Below, in pieces: positions 37,101-52,100 of a DNA stretch of 64,000 bases; position 1 is the first letter of the stretch, and each line of letters starts with the position of its first letter. A model generated the notes under the pieces. It had not been told where the DNA came from and ran no database searches. It saw only the letters and a list, made by a program, of their open reading frames with translations. Source of the DNA: Kryptolebias marmoratus (Eukaryota > Chordata > Actinopteri > Cyprinodontiformes > Rivulidae); NCBI RefSeq assembly GCF_001649575.2, contig NC_051449.1:14120901-14184900 (forward strand), written 5' to 3'. Position numbers and translations under genes: made by a program.

Positions 37101-40100
37101 TAGATGAGATATTCGAAACCTTCCCAATTTTCTATTGAGAAACTCTGAAATTGTTCCAGTATTTTCAGATGCATTTTCTTGCAGACTGGTAACCCCCAGC
37201 CCATCTTTACTTCTGAGAGATATAGCCTCTTTAAAATACAATTATTTCCCCCAGTCCTCTTACTGAACTGTTGCCAATTGCTCCTCCAAAGGGTTCTTGA
37301 TCACAGCAATAACTTTTACAGTTTTTTTGTTGCCCCAATGTGTTGCTGCTATCAAAATTACCCTTTTTTTTCTAAAAAAGGAAAAATTTCTTACTTTAAA
37401 CATTTGATATTTTTACTATGCTCCATTGTGAAGAAAATATAAGTTTATGAGATTTGCAAATGATTGCATTCCGTTTTTATTTTTACATTTTACACAATGA
37501 CCCTAAATTTTCCAAATTGGAGATACATTTCTGAGTCTATAAAGTTATATGTGTGAGGCATGTTTTTATTGATTGATGAATGGGCGCAAATTGGAGAGCA
37601 CTGAAAACCACCAACGCTTCTCACTGAAGCTGCTGACATTATAAAAAAAACGTAAAATCACACCAGTTTTATCCTCTAAGACAATCAAAGCTGCTTTGGC
37701 ATTTACTTGGTGTGACCAGCAGTCTGAGTCATGGCTGTGGTTGTAAACTTGACATTTGATTTTTTTTTTTTATCTTATAAAGTTCATCCCGCTCACTTTT
37801 TGTAAAGGAGGATGGCAATAACAATGCAGATGATGAAGACCACAGCCAGGACGGGTCCGACCACCCAGATCAGACCGTCACCTGCGTCAAAAGGCTGGGG
37901 GTCTGAGTCCGGGGCGACCACCGGCTCCGTGTAAGGGCTGGCCACGTACATCCTCTGCACAAAAAAAACAAACAAAAAAACATGACAGGAACATAGTCAT
38001 AACTTAGTTCATCAAGTGAAAAATAATGAAAAAGTTTAGTCCTAAAATGTCTCTTGTTGGCACAATAAAAAAAATCTATAAATAATTCAAAAGGTTTGGC
38101 AAACTATGAGGCTTTAAAACAATAGGTCAGTTTTTTATGTGGGGATTTGTGAAAAGGTTATAAGCATTTAACAGCTTACCTGTTGTAGATAGCTCTTTGA
38201 ATGACTTCAGTTTATAAAAAAAATAGAGTTTAAGTCCGACAAACTGATGAGCTAACAGCTGGTCAGAGCAGGACCAAAGTGGTGGTTTCTGAAAGCTTCT
38301 GTAGCACTTCCTGTGCATCCTGGGGCACTTCCTGCAGGAGTTTCATAATATTTCTGCCAGAAGAATATATTTATAATGTATAACGCAAAACTGACAGCAC
38401 TGTAAAGGTGTCCTCGATCCAAAATTAAATATTTAAAATTGATTTTGTTTTAAGATGGCAGCAATCCACTTTGGTCTTAGCCCTGTTTGGACTCGTTGTC
38501 AGTCTGGTTAGAATTAAAACTCAGACAGAATTAAAAGAGCTATCTAGAACAATTAAGACATTAACTGTTCATAACCTTTCCATAGAACCCCACTTCGAAT
38601 TATCCAAGTCATCTCTTTAAATCCACTGTTTTTCAAAATTAAGCATTCAAACACAACTGTCATTTTGTTGTATTTGTAATATATAAGTGATGCAATGGAT
38701 CAAAATAGGCTGACAGGCTGATGTTATCCGAACATGTGACAACATATAAAAGAACTTAACAAGTCTTGCTGAGGGCTGAATGTCTGCATCTTTATTACTT
38801 CTGAAGAACCTTTGAAGAAAAACCCGAAAGGGTTTCATTCAGTCCTAAAATCTATTACATCCCACATTATATATGTATGCCTATTCCAAGTCAAACACGC
38901 TTACATGCCTGCAGTGCACAGAGGAAATATCTCTTCCACTGCCACAGTGTGTAAACTCACTCTTTATTAGCAGTGCTGATGGAAGCATGTGAGCCTTATT
39001 GCATTTGCCTACAACCGTTTGACTGACGGGAATTATATTGTTTTAGCAGTGTGGCTAAATTGATCACAATATCTAGTGACAGCCTGCGGGAGAAGGGGAA
39101 TGAGGGAGCGCTTGTAAACACAGAAAGAGGAGCAATGTAACGGGAGTGACTTTTGTACCCCTGTCGTGGAGTTCAGCTCGGCCAGGATGAAGAAGACGTA
39201 CTCCTGCCCCGGCTCCAGAGCTCGGTTCTCGAAGCCTCCGTAGTCCAGCTGGTCCCCCAGGGTGAAGAAGGCTGGCAGGGTGGCAGGTGTGAAACGGGCC
39301 GTGATGTAAGCCCGCCTCAGGTCCACCTGCTTCTGCTGTCGAGAGTCCCTCTGCCTTTGACTGATGTCTCGTAACAGCTGAGGAGAGGGCGAGGGCGCAG
39401 GCAAGAAAAATGAGAACTTTTAAAATCTCGGAATAATCCCTCAAAACTGAGAATGAATTAAAATTATTAGGCATTGTCAAAAGCTCTTGTGTGAGTTTTG
39501 GGGTGTTTCCCTTCCACCAGACTCAGACATCGGCGTCACTTCTGTGGCTCTCACCTCCTCTAGGTCCATTTCATCTGGACTCTTGGGTTGTCTGATGACG
39601 CCACGGGTTCTCCGCAACGGAACCACGACGACGTAAACATTCCTGAGGAAGCAAAGGAAGGAAGAATGTAAGGCACTCAAAAACTACAGTTTTCCTTGTC
39701 AGCTTGTTGGAAGTATCTTTAACATCTTGGCACTTATGTAACATTATCAGCTCCTTCTGTAACAAAGTGAAATCACGAGTCAAGGGATTGCAACACAGCA
39801 GTCAGATGAGCAAAAAAAACCCAACAAAAACTAAACGTACTTGACAGGAGTGCGGGTTTCCAGAGAGGGCAAGATTATAGTGATGGTGGTCTCAGTTTCA
39901 CGGGTGTGGTCGATCTCAGGGCGGCGGATGGTGATCGGTGGAGATGTCTTGGCAGTAATCCGGTGTCGAAGACCTCCCATGTTGCCTTCAGGAGCCGTAA
40001 TTTTAAAGTCATAGCTGGTGTCGGCCTGAAGGTTTGGGATGACTGCCTTCTTCAGGCGAGCGTCCACCTCCATCTTCTGACGGTTATACTCCACCTGGAG

Positions 40101-43100
40101 ATTTCAAACAGGTAGGAAAGGTCAGGACAACTAACACCTCGAGATTTCTATACAGTTTGTTCTTCTTATCTGCTTTTTACTCTTAGAACACAGGGTATGG
40201 ATTTTATCTAAAAGAAAAAAATGAATCCATTTTGGCATGTCTGAGGTTTTTTTATATGTAAAATATGGAGCTATTGTTTAAAGCTAGCGATCGTAGTACA
40301 ACAAATAAAATAAAATACAAAAATAACAATGTTGCACTGTTGGATGCAAATCCAAACTATTTCATGACCAACACCAGTTGCCAAGCAACGAGCGGAAACT
40401 CCAGGAAAGTGTGCCCAGCCACAAAAATGAACAGACAATCACCTCTACATAAAGTGTTTCATTTTTTTTAGATCAACAGTGAGAAATAATAAGTTCATTT
40501 GAATATTGTAAAGTTGCTGGTACACTGATTTTGTCATGTTATTGTTATTATTACCTGCCACCAAAGGCAAATGGACAAAAATGTTTTTGCCGGTGTCTGT
40601 TTTTATGATGAGTTTCCAAAATATTAGTTAAACCACTAGATGAATTTAAATGCAAGTCTCAGAAAATTATCACTGGATATACATCTACAACTGGCATGAA
40701 AGGTGGCAGGAATGGGAAGTGAATGAAATGCTAGGCATTTAATATATACTTACAAACAGTACGTGTAGTGAAAAATTACTCTTTTAAAAGCCACACTAAA
40801 GGTTTAAACTCCCTAAAAGTGTCTCAGTCAACATGTGAAACACTGCTTCCTAAAACTGCCTCATGACAAACACAGCACATGCCAAAAGTGAAGACATACA
40901 ATAAAGCGGTAGGGGTTGGAGGTCTCTGGAAAGTCCCAGGTGAGAAGGACGCTGGTTTTAGTGGCCAGATTGACAGAAAAATTCCTCGGCACATCTAGAA
41001 CACAAACAAACAAGAAAAATAACAAAAACAAAAAAAGAAAAGTTATGCATGACAGATTAAAATAGTAAAAATAATAAAAATCTCAGGATCTTTTGTTTTC
41101 TCATGGCAAACCTGCAAAAGTGTGGAAAAAAAAAGAGAGTTTGATGTGTTATTCTGGGAGGAAAAAAATGACGGTTAGGAGGATGGGCAGGTGATGAGGA
41201 GAGTGGATGACAAGAGAAACACAAGTAACAGACAGATCGGCTGCAGGAATGTGACATGCCACATCGTCGGAGTGTAAGTTTGTGTTTGTTCTGCTCAGAA
41301 TTCAGCCTGTCAGCAAAAGGCTCTGGAAAAAGGTGGCAGTGAAGGTCTATCAGATAAAAATGGCTTACCTGAACATACAGCACCAGGCACCAGTGTTCCT
41401 TTCAAATAAGACTGAACACTTACCTCCTCTCGTAGGTACTGTATACCCAAGGCCTTGTATTGACTTTTACCTGAGGGTTTGTGATAAGCAGTGCTCTTGA
41501 AGTTAACATCCATTAACACTGAGCCTGCTTCCACTGCTGGTGAAGGGTATAGGTGATGAAGGTACAAGTGAGTGAGTGGAGGAGTTTTGGGGGAAAGTAG
41601 CTGTGTTCCTCTGGGCTTTGCAGGTCTCCGTCTCTCTCAGGTGGACTGGTGAAAAGGCAGACCTGAAAGAACTGGCCCAGACTTCATTTAGTTCAGTGTT
41701 TTGAGGTGAACTCCACACAAAAAAAAGGGGGGGGGGGGGTAGGTGCGAAGTTGAATCAGTGCTTAGAAGTTGAAAGGTGTTCCCGAGGCCTACCTGTATC
41801 AAAGGCAAGGGTGAGGCACAGCAGAGTGGGGCTGAAAGGGCCTGGCCCCGCCTTGTTGTGGGCTCTGAGCTGCACCTCGTAGGCCGTGCTGTGATTGAGG
41901 CCTAGGATGGTGTAGCTGGAGTCACTCGCTGGCAGTGTGATCGACCACGGAGGAGCAGAAGGAGTGGGTAAGGCAGAGGAGGCTGGGTCAGTCGACAATC
42001 TGGGGGCTGCAGCTTGTTTGTAAGCTACAGTGTACTCAGTGATGACACCGTTGGACTCATTCGGGGCAGGGGGCAGCCAGGAGAACTGGAGGGAGCAGCA
42101 TGTTGCATTAAGAAAATCAGCTAATTTTGGGTACCCGGAGGGTGGAAACATGGGAATCGTAATTTCCTGCTGGGCCACGCCTCCGTAGCCTGCTCGGCTC
42201 TTTGCAGAGAGGGCGAAAAGGTAGGTGGAGCCCGGGGAGAGGTCCCTGACAGTGAAGTTTCTCTCCCGATGCGTAAAATCCACCGTGGTGTTCGAAGAAG
42301 TGTTTTTCAGGCCAAACTGGAGGCGGTAGCCCCGGATTTCCACTGGGGTCCCTTGGCTGTCAGAAGCTGTCTCAGAGCAATCCCGAGGAGGAGCCCATCT
42401 CACCACCACTGATGAATCCGATCCTGGACGCACCCAGAGGGAGGGGGGCCCGGGCACTGCAAACAACAGCATAGGCAGCAGAAAATGAGGCTGTAACATG
42501 CATTATAAAACCATATATCATGTAAATCTGGCAGAGGAATTAGGATTGATCTGGCTGTTTATTTACGACCGTCTCCCGGTACAGCCTGCTGGAAGATCAA
42601 TTCTTGAGTGTGTTACTAAATCCAAAGTGCTATATACTTGACATATGCTTACCAATCCCAGTGGTCTGCACTAGCTTGGCTTTGCTGTGTGCTCCATCCC
42701 CTTTAGTGGTGTACGCTGCCACTGAGACAGAGTACAAAGTCTCTGCTTTCAAACCTCCTAAAATCAGCTCCTGTGGAAGAAACATCAAAGACTAAGCCTC
42801 TATATTTTAGGCAAACAGATCAATGCAGCACATCTTTGCTAAAAATTATGGATCAGTGATAAATGATCAAATTACACAAGGGAGGGGTCTGTTGAAACCC
42901 ATGGTGGTCAAACTAAAATTGGATTTTAATGCACTGGATTTGTCGTGCTGTGTGTATTACTCATGGGTTCATTTATAATGAGAAGAGAATTGGCCCTTAC
43001 ATAGTGAGTGGAATCATCCTCCTCCATCTTGTTGCACAGATGAAACACACCCCGTAGGCAGCCGAGACAGATGAGAGAAGTGAGTGAGTCAAAAGAATAA

Positions 43101-46100
43101 ATGAGGAGGAGAAACTGTTTGCAGATAGAACTGATGAGCGTCGATGTCATTTAAATACGGAGGTATGATGTCACCTGGGAGTCGTCCAATAGAAGGTCTT
43201 TGATCTGAGGCAGGGTGCGGGATTCGCCGCTCTCCGCGCGGCTGAAGTGCACCTGGTAGCCACGGACCTGGCCTTGCCGTAACCGTGGCAACACAGAGCG
43301 CCACGTGACGCGAAGTGCCGAGGAGTTAAGAGGCTGGACGTCCACCTGACGGGGGGCGGCGCCGGGAACTAAGAGCGCACACAGACACCCGCAAATGCCC
43401 AACTGGGAAATAATTGGATAATAAATCAATGGTTTTTAAAGCCTGATCTGTGGCTAACATTCTTACCGTCCTCATCAGTTCTGCAAACCACAGTCGGGCT
43501 GGTGGGTCCGGTCCCCTCTGCAGTGGAGGCCGCTACTGTGACGCTGTACCAACTCCACTTCTCCAGCCCTTCCAGCACAGTTTGTTCATGGTGGGCTGGG
43601 ATAGGAGGCGCTGTCACCTCCAGACCCTGACCTCCTCCTGCCGCCCCAGAAACTCTCTGGTATTTGAGCTCATAACCTGCCAACTCGCCATTCTGGCCCT
43701 CCAACTGAGGCGGCCTCCAGCTCACTCTCAGCGAGGAGGAGCCGACACGCTCGCAGGACACACCCTCGGGTGCAGCGGAGGGTTCTTGAAATGGATAAGG
43801 AGCACGGAGGGCAAATTGACAAAGAGTTTACGGGGGAAAAAATGCAAGAGAACAGAAGAAAAAAAATATAGCAAGAAAAGGGGAAATTCACAAGCAAAAA
43901 GATGGGAGATGAGGATAAAAAAAAGAAAACAAAGTAAACTAAACTGAACAAGATAACACTAGAGCAAATAAGGCTCGGGCTTAAAAAAAAAAAGAAGAAG
44001 GGAGCAACCACATAATGTAAAAGCAAAATGTTGTCTAATGAAATAAACCAGAGACAAGAATATTGACCTGAGTGGACAACTTAATTACATGCAAGGGGAA
44101 TGTGCTTCAAATAGCCAATGATTATATTTTATCATCTGGCTGCAGCTGGAAATATATACAAGGATCCAGATTCCTGAATGGAAAACAGATGAGGTTTGTC
44201 TTGTTGTTTTCAGAGATTCACATCATAGCACACAGGAGGAGAGACAAATATATGCATTTCATAACAGCAGCCTTCGTGGCAGCGTAATCCTCGAGTCCTC
44301 GGGATAATGGAGTGGTGTGAGACTTTCCTCTCCTGACAAGAAAAAGGTCTTAAGTTTCACCGAGAGGAGATAAAACAAACTGAAAAAGAGCAGCCAAAAT
44401 GATTTAGGAGGCAGACCGAAGGCACTAAGACGGAAAGTCGGGTTAGAGAGAATCAGAAGTGGGCCTGCATACATATACAGTGGAGAAAAATGCACACCCA
44501 CACCTTCACAAATCACAGATATCACTCACCTTATATAATGTTGTATTAGCAGCCTGGCCGAGGTGCTGGAGCTCCTGCAGAGTATGGCATGTGTACGTGT
44601 GAGTGTAATAGTTACAGCTGACAGGTTCAAGTATCTATTCACTCAGCCATACAGCCACTGTTCTGTTGGCCTCAGGGGACAATCTAGATGTGCACCAAAG
44701 CTTAGCGATAACAAAGCACACCTAACCTCTCTGGGAAATGAATTCTGATGCATGAAATAGTCTGCTTATCAAGCACCCTGTTTTTTACGTTTTTATCACC
44801 TGAATGTTTCCCCCCGCTATGCTTTGCCACCTTCGATGTGCCACCCTATATTGTTTTTTTAGAGAAAAGTAAAAGAAAAAAAAAATAAACCAGTTACTTT
44901 CAGCTGAGTTATAATAAATACTTGCCAAAAAACTTACCCTGTTCCAGACACCACAGCCTGCAGAGCCTTTGCAGAACTGAAACTACTTTATTAAGTCTTT
45001 CCCTTGTACCGTTTTCTCTGTTATCTCCTTTTGTCCTCTTGAGGGCAGGTTTGACTTTATATGCCAAACTGACACCAATTCAACTGCTATTAACTATTAG
45101 TGGTTTTTGTGTGGAAGAGTAAGAGAAAAACAGACAAGGGAGAGAATCCAAGTCTGGTGTTTCAAAACAAAATATATAAAAATACAGACTGGGCAGTACC
45201 TACCTGTCAACACAACAGGCCATTCACCGTCTTGTAATGCTCCACAACACTGGCTGCAAGCCAGCAAGTGGCAGACAGTTTCAGCCCTTCAGAGATATTA
45301 AACACTGATAAAGAGCGGAAAAAGTGAAAGGAGGGTGAGGAAAAGGAAGAGTGGAGCTTCGTCTCCATTTGTCATGTTTGCCATGGCTGTGTATAGAAAG
45401 AGAGAGGCTGCACGGCAAGAGGAAGGCACGGTCAAATGTGGATGGATGGATGGATGGGAGGAGAGGATGGACGGAGTGGTTGAAACATGAGACACATGGA
45501 AAGATGCGAATTCCCACCAGGAGCTGAGGATAATGTGGCGCGTGTGTGGGTGTGAATTGAAAGGTCAAAATATTTACATAAAAAAAATTACTGCACAACA
45601 GTGAAATATGACACAATTAAAATGTGCAGGGTGTGTGCAGGTAAATTCTGTAAACTCAGCTGAGTTGAGACGTACTGGCTTGTGACGTCCTCTGCACCAG
45701 CTCGTTAGTGAAAGCCCCAATGCCTTTGTTAGACATGGCGGCCAGGGAGAAGGAGTACTCCGTGTTCGCTTTTAGACCCTCCACGGTGTAGGAGTTCCTC
45801 GGCTCGAAGCTCAGCGTCGCCTGTGACACAGAGGAGCAAAAGGTGGAGGACAGAGAGGTGAGGAGACACCAGAAGGGGGGCAACTCGATGAGTCAAAAGG
45901 TACAAGTTAAAGAAGAGCTGCAGAGAGAAAAGCAGGGGCTGAACAGCAGGGTTGATCTTTTAAATTTCCTTTCTAAAAAAAAAAAAACATCTCGTGTATC
46001 TTTGTGTTAAGAAACCCACTCGGAAGAAGAGAGAAGAGAGCTTACCACGCTGCCAAACTTGACAGGCCTGTAGAGCAGCTCATACTTGATGATCTTCTCC

Positions 46101-49100
46101 TTGTTGTAGACTGGTTCCCAGGTCAGCTCGATGCTGGTGTCTGTCACCTTCCCCACTTTAAACTTGCCCGGCTGGCCTGGAACTGAAAGACAAAACAAGC
46201 AGTCAGAGCTCGAGACTTTCTACCAAAATAAATAAAAATATGCATAAATAAAACATCCTCCTCAGCTATCTGGTACATTTTTGTCTTGCATCTTTTTTAG
46301 AAAAGTACCAGTTCTGTTGAAGTTGGCTTCTGTGGAAAAATTATGAACAGTTAATATTTTACCTATTGTAGACGTCGTGTTGAAGGAGCTCAGTTTGAAG
46401 AATTAAATTTAATTGCAATCACATCGGCGAGCTAACGGCTAGCCTGAGCAGAACTAAAACCAAAGGGGATCGCTGCCACATTAAAACAGCTTTGATCTAA
46501 ACGATTTTATAGCAGTTCATGCAAAAGCTAACCACGGGGGACTGATTATGTGATAAAACGGGAAGAGCAAAATCGATTCCAATCGATTGCAATGCCCTTT
46601 AAAGCAGGAGACTGAGGTTCAAATGCTGTCAAGGTGATTTATTTAAATATGGAACCAGATTTAGACATTTACAAATTTTTTACTTTGAGGCCATATTTAG
46701 CCAAAAAAACTTTTGTTCAGCCAATAAATAATCATCTACAATGATCTTCAGGTACATGTCAATATAGGATCAGCATAAAGAGATTTGCAGAGATATGCAT
46801 TCCTTCACACAATGCTAGACCTTTAATTTGTTAATGAAATCATCCCCTTTGTGACATAAAGTTAAAATATTTTTAATTTCTTTGTATAGTGGAAAGAAAT
46901 AAGCTGACAAAGAGCCTGATGACGCAGCAGGACTTCATGCTACTCAAAAATTTAAACCTGTAGGGCCTTCAAAGATTTAAAGTTGTCATCTGTTTGTACC
47001 TTTAATCCCATAAAATCAGCCGCTTCCCAGCAGCTGTCACAGTGACACCATCAGCACTGATGAATAAGGGACACTTCTCTCTATTAATCCCTGTTTGCTT
47101 TTTGTAAAGCTCCACAGCTCTGTGATGGCTGCTAGAATTTACCCAAGCTGAGGGAGTTAGATTTTCTGACAGCTCTCGCTTTCATAGATACATTAAACTT
47201 TGCATATGCCACTTGCATATTAAACTCAGACAGTATGCTAGCGCACATCTGAAAAAAAAAAAAAAAAACTCACTTGTGCCGTGATGCATTAGAAAAACAA
47301 CCATTACTTACATCCTTATAATAGAAAAACTTATGCATGCACTCTCACTCACCTCCATGCAAAACCTTGACATGAACAGGGTCTGAGAAGGGGCCGTCCC
47401 CTACAGAAGTGAAGGCCAGGACCTGGATGGTGTACGTCTCTGAGGTCACGAGGTTCTGAATAGTGGTGAGCAAACTGTCCTGGACATTGTGGATCTGCCA
47501 CTCATTGATGGGCCGCGACGGATCCATGGTGTAGTACACTCGATAGCCCTTCACCTACAGAGTTCCAAAAAAAACAAGCTGCTCAGTAACAAGTTGAGTT
47601 CTCTGTCCCGGGGCCTGATTTTTTTTTTTTTTTTTGGACATCTGGGACAGAATCTCATTATTTTGTCTCCCACATAATCCCACAGTCACGCAGCCATGGT
47701 AATCCATAATACCGTGTTTTAACACAACTAGAATTTATAACAACAGAGGTCATCATCAAATTTACTTTATTCCATTTATTTAAATGCTTTACTGCGAGTT
47801 CTTTCATGTATTTGATACTAACAAGTCTTTTAAGTTAGATCAACTCAGAAGAAGATGTGATCACTGCACCGCTCCACCACAATAGATTTTAGAAACACAG
47901 ATAGGTCAGAGTTTATGTAATCCCTCTGCCACGCCAACTCCCTAAACCTCCAGCTCTCCCACCTCCCCTGTTATTACTCTTTAATATCTTTAATCCCCAT
48001 ATGTGCTGAATTCACTCATGTTCTTTTGTGAGCCCACTGTTCAGTTAGGTAGGCTTAAAAAAGAAAACAGGCCTCATGAGGGAGTACTCTCAACTTGGAG
48101 TGGACAGTCCAATTACCCTTTCTTTATTCTTTTTGTCTGTAGAGAGCAGAAAAGGTAGGAAAAGAGTAGCAGGACAGAAATCTCTGGCAGAAAACGATCC
48201 TTGCAAAGCCCATGAACCTGCACTGCCGACCGCAGCGCCAGATGATAAACTTTGATGGCTCTTTATTGTTTTAAGTGAATGTGGCTGCAAAATGTGGTGA
48301 TAAAAATCTATTTTCCAGGATGTACCCCGCCTCTCACTTGTTGACTGCAGGAGATAAGCAGCAGCTCCCTGCGACCCTGAACAGGATGAAGTGAATGCAG
48401 AAAACGAATATATGGGTGTCATTTTATGTTTCCGATTGATTTTTCTTTTATTCTCACAATGTTACTATGGAGACGGCATTTCTAAAAAAACTGAAAGACT
48501 TAAGCTTGGGGATAACAGACGTTGCGAAAAAGACTTTGCATTTGCTACTTTTGGCTGGTCATTGAATTATGCTGGCTTTAACAGTTTTGTGTTACAGCTT
48601 CAATAAGAAGAGCTTTTTATGTGGTTTGGTGCAGGGATTTACCACTCTGTAGATCTTTTTTTTTCTTTTTGACAGCAGAAAAATATCACCAACACAAATA
48701 TATGAAGCGTACTTGCTTCTAAAAAAAATAATTTCTCCTGGAAAAGGATTTAAAAAAAAAAAGATCAATCCTTAACCCACCTGCCCATTGGGCTCTTCTG
48801 GCTCCTCCCAGCGAACCATCACGTTGTTCTCAGCGATAACGTGAGCAAGAACGTTTCGTGGAGGACTGGCAGGGGCTTGCTCTCCAGTGCGAGCCTCCAC
48901 ACGCGTGGAGGGGGGTCCCTGACCGATGCTATTGAAGGCTGACACTCGTATTTCGTACTCGGTGTTGGGGTAGAGGCCACCGATGCTGTAGCGGGTGGTG
49001 GTGATGCTGTCCACCGTCTCGTACTTGCTGTCCGGCCCTTTGGCTCGGTACTGGATGATGTAGTAGGAGACGGGGTCGGGATTGCCTGAGTCCCAGGTGA

Positions 49101-52100
49101 TGGTGATACTGGTGGCTGTGGTCTCCGTGACGATGGGCGTCCCAGGAGGCTTTGGTAAAGCTGCAGATTACAAAGGCAGCAGATAAACTGGATTAGACTG
49201 TTGATTATGAACTATTCAGCTGGTTTTAGTCCATGCTATTTATCATATAATTATCTTCTCATTGTGTCTGCATTACTGCTTTGGGCATTTTTATGGAATT
49301 TGTTTGACATATTGTTTTTATTGCCTGAAGGCAAAAGTGTTTTGTTGTGGTTGTTATAAAATTAGGAGGTTAAACTCACAAATTTGATCTCAGCCACCAT
49401 TATAGAACATGTCCTCTTATCTTTTGTATTTTACTCTGTTATTTTCTTTAACACAGTCTCTTCTGTCCTACGCTGTCACAGTAGCGCCTTCTAATGACGA
49501 GAAGTAACAACAGCAACAGAACAGAACAGAAAATGCACGTTTTTCCCCGTGTCTGTGTTTGTCTGTCGTGTTAACAAACCATCTAATGAACCACTAAATG
49601 GAGATTAAAGATCCTCTCAGAAAGTAATCACTGGAGGTACATCTACAACTGATTAACTTTTAGAGTTGACCGCATTGAAGATGGCTGCCACAGCTAAGCA
49701 ACCTTAGAAAAGACGGCAATACCTGTGACCCAGCCTATTTTACAGATATTACAGTAAAAATCAGAGGGGTGGAAGCTGAGAGTCATTCTCAACACATACT
49801 CACAGAGCTAACACATCTTGCATGAGATGGCGCATAATGTTGTTTACAAAGTTTGACTAAGAACTACCAAGCACCATTATGCTTTTGCAAAATCTTTCCA
49901 GAGAGACAGTGGCAAAAACAACATCTTTGTACAAACTGCTTTTTTCTATGAAGGGTGGCTCATTTTCCGAATAAAAAAAAAATTTAGAAATAAATGGCAC
50001 TTGTTCTGAACATAATGATGAAAATGGATACCTTTTAAATTTAATGTTGACATATTTTAAATTTAGAAGTCTCCATTTGTGTGTGTGATTTTAAGAGTGA
50101 AACTTTTACACTTTCTCCTAAACAGCAGAAATGAAAAAAAGTAATCAGAGGAGTCTAAGGATCTGTGGGGCTCTTACTCTTGACTAAGACCTGAGCAGAG
50201 GCCTCAATGATCCCCAGGCTACTCATGGCCACACAGGTGTAGTTTGCGGATTCCCGGACGCTGTTTAGCTCCAGCACGTTCCGTCCGATGGGCATTTCGT
50301 CCTCTGGGGTCAGGTCCTCGTTGCCCAGCATCCACTTGACGTAAGGCATGGGTGAGCCCACGGCCACGCAGGTGATGTTGACGCTCCCCCCAGGCATGAT
50401 CTCATGACTGGAGGGTAAGATAGAGAAACGAGGGGGCACACGGCGCACTGGGAAAGGAGGAAGAGAGTTGGGGTAAGAAGGAAAAGGGGGAGTGGGGGAC
50501 GGGGTTGAAGGTGTGAGGCAGAGGAGAGGAAAAGTGGGGAAGGGAGCAAAGAGAAGAAAGGAGGAGTGGGGGGGGGAGGGAGGGCAGAGAAGGGAGGGAA
50601 TGAGAGAGAAAGAGCAAAGCAGAAAAGCAAGAGAAGAAAGAGAGAGATTTAGAAAGAGAGAGAAAATGAGGGCAAGAAAGATAAAAAGGAAGAAAAAGAA
50701 AGAGAGAGGAGAAGTAACAGGAAGGGGGAGAATGAACTTCAGGGATTTACAGAAAATTACAAAGGGATATTTCAAGTTTAGTCCCAATTACTTTATGGTA
50801 CTGATGACTTCAACAAAAAGACACAAATCTTGTGTTAAGCTCAACCACTCAGAGTGAGCCGCCTACTCAAAATAATATAGTGACAAACTCTTGAGTATCA
50901 TTTCAACCAGGACATGACACCTATAGTCAGTTTCTCTCAATTTAGACAAAAAAATAAGAATTTGTGATGAATTTTTTTGTTTACTAAAGCTGCATTGTAA
51001 CTTTTCAACCCCCTCCTCCTTTCTATGCATGCTAAACTCTACCATTGAACTTCACATCATTGAGGTTTCTGTGCCTTGAGGTGCTTGCAAAGTAGCTTTT
51101 TTTAGAGTGAGCGTATGCATCACGGGGGCCGATCAATAGGCCCCGCATGCTATTTGTGTCCCCGTGCGAAGAACAAGCAAAGTAGCAAGTTATATCCAAT
51201 GCCGCTGCATATGTCAGAGCTCGCTCAGCTACATATTAGAGGAGGAGGAGGAGGAGGAGGTGGTGGTGGCGTGGGGGTCCGGGGTGCATTGAGAGACTGA
51301 ACTCATAGGTCACTTGCATGCCTGGGCGACTCAAGAGGGAGAAAAATGGTGGAGAAACACAAAGAAGAGAACGAAGAACTGAAGACTTAGAGAGGGAAGC
51401 AAAGAGGAGCGAAACGAGGAGAAGTGACACGGAAGAAAACAGGAAGAGCGAAAAGAAGTAGAAATCCAGAGAGAGAGAGACAGATAGGCAGACAGACAGA
51501 CAGACAGACAGAGAGCAGGAGGCAGCTCTGCGTCTCTTCCAAGACAATGACAGGCAATGTAGCAAAGGACAGCCACATTGTACAACAAGATACTGTACAA
51601 TACATAGGATTCATAACTAATACAGGTGTGTAGTCAAATGAGTTGGAAATGTGGACAGGAAGTGGATCAACGGGTTTCGAAAAAAGGTGTTGTGGCAATT
51701 ACAGAGTGATCATTGGACACACTGAAGAAAAACACTAAGACAGCATGGGAGAGGCAAAACGGGAAAGTGCGAGCAAAAAGAGAGATATGCGAGGTAGTAT
51801 GTGCATGTTTATAAGTTAATAAACTTATGTACATGAGTCTGTCGCTCCTACACATCAGGGCGCGGACAGAATGAAAAGGGAGAAGAAGAAGAAGAAGAAG
51901 AGAGACAGAGGTGGGGAGGAAAGGAGGGGAAGAGACAGGGAAATGGAGATAAAGAGAGGATTAGAAGTGGGTTGCAGAGGGGGGAGGAGGGAAAAAGGGG
52001 GGAAGAAAGAGGAGCGAGGAAGAAGAAAACACATGGATCTATTTAAAAACACGGCTATATACCAGAGTCAGGCCCATTCAGAAAGTAGATGCTTCAAACG

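Noticed and set aside
43670..44026. A 118-codon minus-strand frame beginning in T-rich sequence
   Set aside because: It overlaps the FN4 exon in the wrong frame and continues into a pyrimidine-rich intron.
50155..50787. A 210-codon minus-strand frame
   Set aside because: Only 50178-50447 is coding (Ig3). The rest is the CT-rich intron tract read through by chance.
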